This document shows positions 56,548 to 64,000 of a stretch of 64,000 nucleotides of DNA, piece after piece. The translations under genes and the position numbers were made by a program. The DNA is from Helicobacter sp. 13S00482-2 (GTDB lineage: Bacteria > Campylobacterota > Campylobacteria > Campylobacterales > Helicobacteraceae). Position 1 is the stretch's first letter. Each line of letters opens with the position of its first letter. The notes under the pieces are model-generated. The model was not told the DNA's origin. It made no database searches and saw nothing but the letters and a program-made list of their open reading frames with translations. Location of the stretch: assembly GCF_002272795.1 (NCBI RefSeq), contig NZ_MLAT01000006.1, positions 1-64,000 of the forward strand, written 5' to 3'.

Positions 56548-58284
56548 CTAGATTCTTGCGAATGCAGGATCTACTTTGTATTCGCTAATCTTATTTCCTT
56601 TTGTGTCCATCAGATGAACAGAACAAGCTATGCAAGGATCAAATGAATGAATAGTCCTGATGATTTCCAAAGGTTTTGTGATGTCAGCTACCTTTGTTCC
56701 AATCAAGCTCATTTCATAAGGACCTTTTTGGCCTTTTGAATCTCTTGGACCTGCATTCCAAGTCGAAGGAACAACAGCTTGATAATTTTGCACGACACCA
56801 TTTTTAATCCTCACCCAATGACTCAGCATTCCTCTTGGAACTTGACCGATATATCTCCCTTTATATTCTTGATTCTTATCTATCACATAGGGAGCACAAG
56901 TTTCTTTATCTGATTTGAGATTTTCTATGAGTGCATCTAAGGCTTTTAATCCATTATCTGCAATAACTTTTGCCTCAATACATCTAGCTGCAGTCCTTCC
57001 AAGCGTACTAAAAAGAGCCTTTAGAGGCAATCCTGATTCTTTCAAGAATCTAGTAGCAACAGGTGTGATATAAGGATTTTTTGCTGCAAGTCCTACAACC
57101 ACCGCTGCTAAAGGCCCTACTTCCATAGGCATTCCATCATATCTAGGAGATTTAATCCAAGAATATTTACCCTTCAAATCAAGTAATTTTGTATCAATAA
57201 GTTTTCCATCAGGGCCAATACTTTGTCCATCTTTGAAGCCTGTGTATTTTGGATTGGTTTGTCCATCATAAGGTTGAAGCTGTTCTTCTTGGGTGTTCTC
57301 ATATGTATACCAAGAATTAGTAACCTCTTCTTTGATAAGATCTTCATTGATAGAAAGTAGCTTACTAATATCTCCATTCAAGACAATGCCCGAACTCAAA
57401 AGATTTTGTCCTTTACCAATAAGAACCTCTTCGTGAGCGATAAAATTCATCAAACCACACCCTTTTGTAACCGATTGTTCATTTTTAAATTCTGAAGCTG
57501 CCATCACCAAATCAGGCCAATACGCACGATTGACAAAATCTGCAACTTTTTCGAATTTAAATTTCCATTCCGCAAGCCTGCTTGGATCTAAAACGTCCAT
57601 CACAGAAGTAATGCCCCCAACAGTTAAGCTCTGAGGATGGGGTTGCTTTGCTCCAAAGATAGCTGTCATCTTCGCAGCTTCTCTTTGAATCTCCAAGAGC
57701 TTGAGATAATGCGAAAGTACAATTAGATTTTGCTCAGGTGAAAAATGATACGTTTTATGTCCCCAATAGCCATTGTTAAAAGGCCCTAAAGCACCTTGTT
57801 TAACAAAATCACTGACCCTTTTTTGAACCGCTTTAAGCTCATCTTCACCTACAGATAAAGGATAGTCTGTGTATTTAAATGCAAGTTTAGCAGCTTTTGC
57901 AGGATCGGCCTTGAGTGCAGAGGTAATATCACACCAATCAAGTCCATGCAAGGTATAAAAATGCACTACGTGATCGTGCAAAATCAGAGCAATATTCATC
58001 AAGCTCCTCACTAGTTGTGCGTTCAAAGGAGGTATGATCCCCAAAGCATCTTCAACAGCACTTATTCCTGCTTTATAATGAGAATACGTGCAAACTCCAC
58101 ATATTCTTTGTGCTATAAAACCAGCATCACGTGGATCGCGATTTTTAATGATTGTTTCTAGCCCTCTAAAAAGAGTAGATGAAGAAAAGGCATCTTGAAT
58201 TACATTATTTTCATCTACGATTACTTCAATTCTTAAATGCCCCTCTATTCTTGTGATTGGATCTACTACGATTCGTTTTGTCAT
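56548..58284 (-). CDS. hydB: [NiFe] uptake hydrogenase large subunit HydB
   Basis: The 578-residue subunit carries the Ni-Fe centre. The N-terminal pair is in [16 protein letters not shown] (about 60), and the C-terminal pair in [13 protein letters not shown] (about 550). The residues after the His would be removed by HydD. Start [20 protein letters not shown] is standard. It oxidises H2 with HydA. Confidence 0.97.
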   Translation of the reverse strand: MTKRIVVDPITRIEGHLRIEVIVDENNVIQDAFSSSTLFRGLETIIKNRDPRDAGFIAQRICGVCTYSHYKAGISAVEDALGIIPPLNAQLVRSLMNIALILHDHVVHFYTLHGLDWCDITSALKADPAKAAKLAFKYTDYPLSVGEDELKAVQKRVSDFVKQGALGPFNNGYWGHKTYHFSPEQNLIVLSHYLKLLEIQREAAKMTAIFGAKQPHPQSLTVGGITSVMDVLDPSRLAEWKFKFEKVADFVNRAYWPDLVMAASEFKNEQSVTKGCGLMNFIAHEEVLIGKGQNLLSSGIVLNGDISKLLSINEDLIKEEVTNSWYTYENTQEEQLQPYDGQTNPKYTGFKDGQSIGPDGKLIDTKLLDLKGKYSWIKSPRYDGMPMEVGPLAAVVVGLAAKNPYITPVATRFLKESGLPLKALFSTLGRTAARCIEAKVIADNGLKALDALIENLKSDKETCAPYVIDKNQEYKGRYIGQVPRGMLSHWVRIKNGVVQNYQAVVPSTWNAGPRDSKGQKGPYEMSLIGTKVADITKPLEIIRTIHSFDPCIACSVHLMDTKGNKISEYKVDPAFARI

Positions 58285-58294
58285 TTTTTACTCC

Positions 58295-59461
58295 TTATTG
58301 CTCATCTTCTTTTTTTATAAAACTCGAAATCACTGCGTGAGCAGCAATCCCCACTGCTGTTGCTGCCAATATAGTAGTTCCGATTGTATTAGCGGTCTTA
58401 TCTGCACCTAGTCCATCATAAGCAGTATGAAATAATCGATTTCCGATGGGTTCTTCAAAAGGACTCATTGTGTCCCAAAAATTTGGCTCTGAACATCCTA
58501 TGCATCCGTGTCCTGCTTGTATAGGCCAACTCGTATGGGAATTGAATCGAAGCTTAGAGCAATTATTGAAGGTATAGGGTCCTTTACATCCAACCTTATA
58601 TAGACAATACCCATTTTTCGCATTTTCATCTCCAAATTCCTGGACAAACTCTCCTGCATCAAAATGCCCTCTTCTCTCGCAAAGATCGTGGATCCTATGT
58701 CCATATGCCCAAGTAGGACGATTGTATGCATCAACAGCAGGTAATGTCCCGAACATAATAAAATACATCACATTCCCTATGATATTTTTCTCACTTGGCG
58801 GACAACCTGGCACATTAATGATAGGTTTAGAGATAATTTTACTCAAAGGTTTTGCATTTGAAGGATTTGGGTAAGCGGCTTGAACACCCCCAAAGCTAGA
58901 GCAAGTCCCTATAGCAAATATAGCCGCTGCACCTTCTGCTGCATCTCTACACTCTTGAGCTCCTGTACGTCCATCAGCTCCGATAGTGAGAAAATATTCT
59001 GTTCCATGCGGAATGCCTCCTTCTACCATCAAGATATAATTTCCTTTGTGTTTTTTGATGGCATTTGCGAGATTCTGCTCCGCCTGATACCCTGAGGCTG
59101 CCATAATTGTCTCATGGTATTCTAGATTAATATAATCAAAAATAACGCTATCAATGCTAGGATCTTCTGTTCTTAATAAACTCTCACTACAACCCGTACA
59201 TTCTGCCATGTGTAGCCAAATCACAGGGATTCGATTAGCTATCTGGGCTGCTTTTACAGTGAGAGGAACAAAACTAGCTGGAAGAGCCAAGGTAGCTGTC
59301 ATAGCTCCTGCCCATTTCATAAAATCCCTTCTGTCAATGCCTTTTTTGTTCATCTCTGTGGAGAGATTTTTATCTTGGTTATGAGCAGTGAGTTTTGAGA
59401 GCCTTTTTAGTCTTTGGGAAATCTGTTCATACAGACGTTTGTCTTTATTATTTTCTTCCAT
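58295..59461 (-). CDS. hydA: [NiFe] uptake hydrogenase small subunit HydA
   Basis: The 388-residue subunit has a twin-arginine signal (GIDRRDFMKWAGAM at about 42-55, unusually preceded by 40 polar residues), iron-sulfur cysteine motifs (AECTGCSESLLR; GTCSSFGGVQAA; GHGCIGCSEPNFWD), and a C-terminal membrane anchor (TTILAATAVGIAAHAVISSF). It opens the operon, is exported folded by Tat together with HydB, and lies about 200 bases from the divergent ddl. Confidence 0.96.
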   Translation of the reverse strand: MEENNKDKRLYEQISQRLKRLSKLTAHNQDKNLSTEMNKKGIDRRDFMKWAGAMTATLALPASFVPLTVKAAQIANRIPVIWLHMAECTGCSESLLRTEDPSIDSVIFDYINLEYHETIMAASGYQAEQNLANAIKKHKGNYILMVEGGIPHGTEYFLTIGADGRTGAQECRDAAEGAAAIFAIGTCSSFGGVQAAYPNPSNAKPLSKIISKPIINVPGCPPSEKNIIGNVMYFIMFGTLPAVDAYNRPTWAYGHRIHDLCERRGHFDAGEFVQEFGDENAKNGYCLYKVGCKGPYTFNNCSKLRFNSHTSWPIQAGHGCIGCSEPNFWDTMSPFEEPIGNRLFHTAYDGLGADKTANTIGTTILAATAVGIAAHAVISSFIKKEDEQ

Positions 59462-59668
59462 AGAATCATCCTTGTGTTTGGTTTGTTTAGTTTAAAATCA
59501 ATTGGTGGAGCTACTATATAACTTCTTTTATAACAAAACAATAAAATGAGAAATTAAGAAGCTAGATTCATAAAACAAACTGCTAGTTACTACCCTCTTT
59601 TAAGTATTTTTTGGATAAACTCGCACAAAAACCATTAATTATTATTAAGGATAAAAAGGAGTGAGATT

Positions 59669-60727
59669 TTGAAATTTAGCATTTTATTTGGAGGTGTAAG
59701 CTGGGAGCACGAAATAAGCATTGTGAGTGCAATTTCGCTAAAAAAAGTTCTGGGTGAAAACATAGAAGGATTTATTTTTTTAGATCCATCTCATCGATTT
59801 TATTTGATTCCCGCTGAAAATATGAAATCAACATTTTTCTCCTCCCAAGAATACAAAAAATGCAAAGAAATTCACATTGGCATAGGAAGTTTTTTTTCAC
59901 AAGGAATATTGAAGAAAAAATCTATTCCTCTTGGGATACTTATCAATCTTGTGCATGGTGCTGATGGAGAGGATGGAGTATTAGCTAGTATCTTGGATTT
60001 TTACAAGATACCTTTTATTGGCCCACGCCTTGAAGCATCCGTACTTAGCTTTAATAAATATCTCACAAAACTATATGCCAAAGAAAGGGGTATCAAAACA
60101 CTTCCATTTGAAGTGATTCAAAAGCACAACACTAAAAAACCAAGTGGAGAATTTCCCTTGATTATCAAACCCGTGAGGCTAGGAAGTTCCATCGGGGTAT
60201 CTGTCATTCATTCTGAAAACGAGATTTTTTATGCTCTTGATAATGCATTTGAATTTGACAAAGAAATTATTATCGAACCTTTTATAAAAGGCGTGAAGGA
60301 ATACAATCTAGCTGGTTGCAAGATTTGTGATGGGAATAATAGCGATGATGAGTATATTTTTTCCATCATTGAAGAACCTCAAAAAAAAGATTTGCTTGAT
60401 TTTGAGAATAAATATCTCGATTTTTCTCGCACACAACAAGTTCTCAAAGCAGATATAAATGAAAACTTAGAAAGAAAAATCAAAAATGCCTTCAAAAAAA
60501 TTTATGCCAATAAATTTGAAGGAGCACTGATAAGATGTGATTTTTTTGTGATTGAAGAAGAGGTCTATCTAAATGAAATCAACCCCGTACCTGGAAGTTG
60601 TGCAAATTATCTCTTTGATAATTTTTTAGGTACACTCTTAGAGTTAAGCTCACATCTACCCAAAAAAGAATCTATTAAAATCTCCTATCAATACATAGAG
60701 AAAATCCAACGAGCAAAAGGCAAATAG
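59669..60727 (+). CDS. ddl: D-alanine-D-alanine ligase
   Basis: Ddl joins two D-Ala for peptidoglycan precursors. The 352-residue ATP-grasp protein begins KFSILFGGVSWEHEISIVS. It has the LGSSIGVSVIHSENE loop and metal-binding Glu/Asn in VYLNEINPVPGSCANYLF. TTG start with AAGGAG seven bases upstream. It opens a ddl-hydrolase-acylphosphatase-murF unit in which stop and start codons touch or overlap. Confidence 0.95.
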   Translation: MKFSILFGGVSWEHEISIVSAISLKKVLGENIEGFIFLDPSHRFYLIPAENMKSTFFSSQEYKKCKEIHIGIGSFFSQGILKKKSIPLGILINLVHGADGEDGVLASILDFYKIPFIGPRLEASVLSFNKYLTKLYAKERGIKTLPFEVIQKHNTKKPSGEFPLIIKPVRLGSSIGVSVIHSENEIFYALDNAFEFDKEIIIEPFIKGVKEYNLAGCKICDGNNSDDEYIFSIIEEPQKKDLLDFENKYLDFSRTQQVLKADINENLERKIKNAFKKIYANKFEGALIRCDFFVIEEEVYLNEINPVPGSCANYLFDNFLGTLLELSSHLPKKESIKISYQYIEKIQRAKGK

Positions 60728-61440
60728 TGGCAAAAAGATCAATTTGCTATGAAGATAACAAATTTGAGATATCTTATATATTTTTGGATAATCATTCTTC
60801 AAAAAATATGCTTTTTTTACATGGATGGGGAAGCAATAAGGAATTGATGGAAATAGCCTTTAAAGACAGCTTTAAAGACTTTAACCATTATTATGTTGAT
60901 ATGCCAGGATTTGGAAATAGTCCTAATGAGTTCATCATATCCACCAAAGATTATGCCAGTATTATCACTAGTTTCATCAATTCATTTGATATTAAAATAA
61001 ATATCATATTAGGGCATAGCTTTGGGGGAAAGGTGGCTTTGTTGTGCAATAGCGATGAAATTATTTTACTCAGTTCTGCGGGAATTGTTGTTCCCAAATC
61101 ATTGAAGGTCAAATTCAAAATATTTAGTGCTAAAATACTCAAAATTCTAGGAATCAATTCGAAAAAACTCCGTAGTGCTGATGCTGATAATCTCAATGAA
61201 GCAATGTATGAGGTGTTTAAACAGGTCGTAAATGAAGATTTTAGTAACATATATGCTCATTTTTCCAAAAAAGCTTATATATTTTGGGGAAGAGATGATA
61301 AAGCCACCCCCCTATGGTGTGGAGAAAAAATCTCAAGTTTGATGCCCAATAATCATTTTTTTGTTTTGGAGGGCGATCATTATTTTTTTCTCAAACAAGC
61401 AAAAACAATAGATAAACAATATCACAAGGAAAATCAATGA
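60727..61440 (+). CDS. Alpha/beta hydrolase
   Basis: The 237-residue protein has an oxyanion-like NMLFLHGWGSNKELMEI, the nucleophile elbow in ILGHSFGGKVALL (Ser about 98), an Asp in FWGRDDKATPL and a His in EGDHYFFL near the C-terminus, so the catalytic triad is complete. GTG start overlaps the ddl stop by one base. In H. pylori the homologue lies between ddl and murF; the substrate is unknown. Confidence 0.88.
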   Translation: MAKRSICYEDNKFEISYIFLDNHSSKNMLFLHGWGSNKELMEIAFKDSFKDFNHYYVDMPGFGNSPNEFIISTKDYASIITSFINSFDIKINIILGHSFGGKVALLCNSDEIILLSSAGIVVPKSLKVKFKIFSAKILKILGINSKKLRSADADNLNEAMYEVFKQVVNEDFSNIYAHFSKKAYIFWGRDDKATPLWCGEKISSLMPNNHFFVLEGDHYFFLKQAKTIDKQYHKENQ

Positions 61441-61709
61441 AAAAAGCTATTGAAATAACTATCAAAGGGGTTGTTCAAGGAGTAGGTTTTAGAAAATTTT
61501 CTAAAATCCAAGCTGATGAACTCCTTATCAAAGGATCAGCTCAAAACTTACCAGATGGGAGTGTTAAGATATATGCTTGTGGAGAAGAAAAAGATATTGA
61601 AAATTTTATTTCTATCCTTAAAATTGGACCTTTAAAATCAGAAGTTCAAAGCGTAGAGCTTCATACCATCGCTGATTTTTCATCTGATGTTTTTGAAATT
61701 ATTCAATAA
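61437..61709 (+). CDS. Acylphosphatase
   Basis: The 90-residue protein has the acylphosphatase signature KGVVQGVGFRKFSKIQADEL, with the catalytic Arg in GFR, and a conserved Asn in GSAQNLPDGSV. It hydrolyses acyl phosphates and overlaps the hydrolase gene by 4 bases (ATGA). From memory it is not part of the H. pylori ddl-murF block, so it appears to be an extra gene here. Confidence 0.93.
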   Translation: MKKAIEITIKGVVQGVGFRKFSKIQADELLIKGSAQNLPDGSVKIYACGEEKDIENFISILKIGPLKSEVQSVELHTIADFSSDVFEIIQ

Positions 61710-61715
61710 TTATTA

Positions 61716-63212
61716 ATGGGAGCAGGTATGAGCTGGTTAGAGATTTTTGACATTGTCTCAAGATGGATTTTTATTTTTTGTATCAGTTATTATTTGATCA
61801 CCAATCTTCAATGGTATAACTATAGTTTGTATCGCGTGATCACTAAACATCATAAACAAAAGTGGCATTTTTTTCATTTTGTAGTCCCTATTTGCGTATT
61901 TCTGATCTGTGGTTTTTATACTCAAAATATTATTTTCTATCTGTATCTGTATGTGATTGAAGTCCCATTTATACTATTATGGGGATTTAAGCTGGATAAA
62001 AAACTAGTCTTCACAAAGCGAGTGATTAGATTTTTTGCAATATGTTTTGCATTCGTATTTTTCAATGAAGTATTGACAGTTTTATCAAAAAACTTCGATC
62101 CAAGCCTCCGGTTTTTATATCTTTTGCCCCTATTGTTTGGATGTATATTTTCTAAACTTTATGAGACATTACTTTTGAATCGTTATACACAGATGGCAAA
62201 AGATAAACTCGCCTTGATGGCATCTCTGAGAATTATCGCTGTTACAGGAAGTTTTGGAAAAACGAGTATCAAAAATTTTCTCTATCAGATCCTTCAAAAT
62301 AAATACACCATCTATGCTACTCCAAGAAGCGTGAATACATTTAAAGGAATCATTGATGATATTAATAAAAATCTTGATTTTGGGACAGACATCTATGTTG
62401 TTGAAGCAGGTGCAAGAGAATCTGGAGACATAAAAGAAATCGCATCATTATTGCAACAACAATATGCCATCATAGGTGAAGTAGGACATCAACATATGGA
62501 ATATTTTAAGACTTTTGATAATGTACTACAAACCAAGCTTGAGTTATTGGAATCTAAACGATTAAAAAAAGCTTTTGTTTATGAAAAAAATCCTATTCCT
62601 GAATACATATCAGCAGATAAAAAAGCTCTCATTCAACCTTATCCAGACGATATTAGAAATGTTTCTGCTACTTTAGAAGGCACATCATTTGAAATAAAAC
62701 TTCAAAAACAATGGTATTTATTTAAAACCAAAGTATTGGGTCAATTCAATGTGGATAATATCAGTGTAGCTATAATACTAGCAAATGCTTTGAAAGTTCC
62801 TATTGAAGATATTCAAAAATCTGTCTCCAAACTTCAAGCCATACCTCATCGTCTCAACCTTCTTAATGTGAATCAAAAAATTATCATTGATGATAGCTTT
62901 AATGGAAATCTAAAAGGAATGCTTGAAGCTATCAGGTTATCCAATCTTTATGATAAACGAAAAATCATCATCACTCCTGGATTGGTTGAAAGTGACCCAG
63001 AGTCTAATATCGTACTTGCAAAAGAAATTGATAAGGTCTTTGATATTGCGATCATAACAGGTGAACTCAACTCAAAAATATTATCTGCATATATCCAGAG
63101 GCCTCAAAAAATTATTCTAAAAGACAAAACTCAATTAGAAAACATTCTGCAAGGTAGCACTCAAAAGGAAGATTTAATACTTTTTGCCAATGATGCTCCA
63201 AGCTATATTTAG
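61716..63212 (+). CDS. murF: UDP-MurNAc-tripeptide D-alanyl-D-alanine ligase MurF with N-terminal membrane domain
   Basis: MurF adds D-Ala-D-Ala made by Ddl to the UDP-MurNAc-tripeptide. The 498 residues include the ATP loop IIAVTGSFGKTSIKNFL (about 175), EVGHQHMEYF and FNVDNISVAIILANAL. About 150 N-terminal residues form four or five membrane spans absent from most MurF proteins but usual in Helicobacter and Campylobacter, so synthesis may be tethered to the membrane. An alternative ATG at 61728 (MSWLEIFD) is possible. Confidence 0.93.
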   Translation: MGAGMSWLEIFDIVSRWIFIFCISYYLITNLQWYNYSLYRVITKHHKQKWHFFHFVVPICVFLICGFYTQNIIFYLYLYVIEVPFILLWGFKLDKKLVFTKRVIRFFAICFAFVFFNEVLTVLSKNFDPSLRFLYLLPLLFGCIFSKLYETLLLNRYTQMAKDKLALMASLRIIAVTGSFGKTSIKNFLYQILQNKYTIYATPRSVNTFKGIIDDINKNLDFGTDIYVVEAGARESGDIKEIASLLQQQYAIIGEVGHQHMEYFKTFDNVLQTKLELLESKRLKKAFVYEKNPIPEYISADKKALIQPYPDDIRNVSATLEGTSFEIKLQKQWYLFKTKVLGQFNVDNISVAIILANALKVPIEDIQKSVSKLQAIPHRLNLLNVNQKIIIDDSFNGNLKGMLEAIRLSNLYDKRKIIITPGLVESDPESNIVLAKEIDKVFDIAIITGELNSKILSAYIQRPQKIILKDKTQLENILQGSTQKEDLILFANDAPSYI

Positions 63213-63220
63213 GAAAACAA

Positions 63221-63709
63221 ATGGATAGAATCTACTCTCCTTGGCGTAGTGAATATTTCGGCTCAAAAGACGATAGTTGTGTATTTTGTAAAATTAGTGC
63301 TCACCCCGAACTTGATGAGCAAAACCGAGTATTTTATCGTGATAATATCTGCTTTGGCGTGATGAACCGCTATCCTTATACTCCTGGTCATTTTATGCTC
63401 ATTCCACATTTTCACACAGATAGTCCTGATATGCTCACTCAAAAAGATTGGCTACATATACACAAGCTCTCACAAAAAGCAGTATCTCTATTATATGATT
63501 ATGGAGCTAGTGGCATTAATATCGGTATGAATATCAAAAAAGCAGGAGGTGCAGGGATTCCTGAGCATATTCACTTGCATATACTTCCTCGATATATAGG
63601 GGATACAAATTTTTTCACCACAATCGCAGAAGGAAGAACCTATGGGGTAGATTTTGATATCGTGTATGAAAAGATTAAAGAACTAGCTCAAAAATATTTC
63701 AAGGAGTGA
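63221..63709 (+). CDS. HIT-family (Ap4A phosphorylase-like) nucleotide hydrolase
   Basis: The 162-residue protein has a CXXC pair (CVFCKISAHPE), FGVMNRYPYTPGHFMLIPHFH, and the catalytic histidine triad in PEHIHLHILPRYIGDTNF. Longer than typical HIT proteins and closer to the Ap4A phosphorylase group. It follows murF by 8 bases, as in H. pylori. Confidence 0.93.
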   Translation: MDRIYSPWRSEYFGSKDDSCVFCKISAHPELDEQNRVFYRDNICFGVMNRYPYTPGHFMLIPHFHTDSPDMLTQKDWLHIHKLSQKAVSLLYDYGASGINIGMNIKKAGGAGIPEHIHLHILPRYIGDTNFFTTIAEGRTYGVDFDIVYEKIKELAQKYFKE

Positions 63710-63712
63710 AAA

Positions 63713-64000
63713 ATGAAAAAATTTTATTTGCTATGGATATTGTGCGTTCTACTTTCAAATCTGTATGGGAACAAATATGATTATCTTCTTTTTAGCAATA
63801 ACTATAAAGATGTGAGAAAGGGAGTGGATTTGGGGGCTGATGTGAATTCACGCCTACGTGGAAGCACTCCATTATATGATGCTTCTAGAAAAAATAATAT
63901 GGATATTTTGTATCTTCTAATCAATCGTGGGGCTGATGTGAATGCCATCTCGCACGGCGAAACTGCACTTCATAAGGTAGTTCAATTTGGCAATTTAAAG
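63713..64000 (+). CDS. Ankyrin-repeat protein, cut by the window end
   Basis: The first 96 residues are visible: a signal peptide (MKKFYLLWILCVLLSNLYG), then ankyrin-type repeats (VDLGADVNSRLRGSTPLYDA; LLINRGADVNAISHGETALHKVV). AAGGAG lies 6 bases before the ATG, within the end of the HIT gene. The secreted ankyrin domain suggests a periplasmic binding partner; the 3' end is outside the window. Confidence 0.88.
   Translation, partial: MKKFYLLWILCVLLSNLYGNKYDYLLFSNNYKDVRKGVDLGADVNSRLRGSTPLYDASRKNNMDILYLLINRGADVNAISHGETALHKVVQFGNLK

Noticed and set aside
1-64000. tRNA or rRNA genes
   Set aside because: I scanned the gaps by eye and saw no cloverleaf-like or rRNA sequence; a covariance-model scan would be decisive.

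Overview
The window looks like the chromosome of a non-pylori Helicobacter, or a very close relative in the Campylobacterota. It is AT-rich, coding is dense on both strands, and several gene blocks keep the order I remember from H. pylori: rsmE-(membrane protein)-hemH-(thioredoxin lipoprotein)-ccsBA; ffh-rpsP-khpA-rimM-trmD-rplS; moeA-fliR-HD protein; ftsI-fliE-flgC-flgB...ftsW; glyS-(SLT-like protein)-gpmI; panD-ybaB-PDZ protein; hydABCDE; ddl-hydrolase-(acylphosphatase)-murF-HIT. No rRNA or tRNA gene was recognised.

The accessory part is the first 6.5 kb. Bases 1-898 are nested repeats that still show broken reading frames of an Asn/Gly/Lys/Asp-rich repetitive protein. Bases 1000-1600 are C-poor simple sequence. 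Bases 1906-5262 hold a small cassette of unrecognised, partly phage-like genes on the minus strand plus one outer-membrane-type protein on the plus strand. A 25-nt fragment of a CRISPR repeat marks its left edge, and its right edge runs into the first repeat of a CRISPR array in the same orientation. The array (8 intact 36-nt repeats, 7 spacers, then an eighth spacer and a degenerate ninth repeat) is of the Campylobacter/Helicobacter type II-C kind. It is followed on the same strand by a clear tracrRNA whose promoter is the -10 box of the degenerate repeat. Only the C-terminal half of cas2 remains next to it; cas9 and cas1 are not in the window. This is either a decayed locus or an RNA-only locus that depends on a Cas9 encoded elsewhere.

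From 6.9 to 23.8 kb the genes are housekeeping: heme synthesis and cytochrome c maturation, an AsmA-like protein, a PerR/Fur-type repressor, the ffh/ribosome-maturation operon, a TraF_2-like outer membrane protein, a UspA protein, moeA, fliR and an HD-domain protein. From 23.9 to 29.3 kb are two TonB-dependent receptors and a DsbC-like protein, probably concerned with iron uptake and envelope redox. From 29.3 to 40.3 kb, ftsI-fliE-flgC-flgB and ftsW flank an insertion of two surface-related genes, a glycosyltransferase and a 1717-residue autotransporter. Each carries an 11-base homopolymer that would make it phase variable. The autotransporter also has a SPOR-like tail after its beta-barrel.

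From 40.3 to 53.6 kb are tpx, a PIN-PhoH ATPase, glyS, an SLT-like protein, gpmI, queE/queD, a lipoprotein, surE, ispA, a PDZ protein, ybaB, panD and an EAL-domain protein. The uptake [NiFe] hydrogenase operon hydABCDE occupies 53.6-59.5 kb, and the ddl-murF-HIT block runs to the end, where an ankyrin-repeat protein is cut by the window edge.
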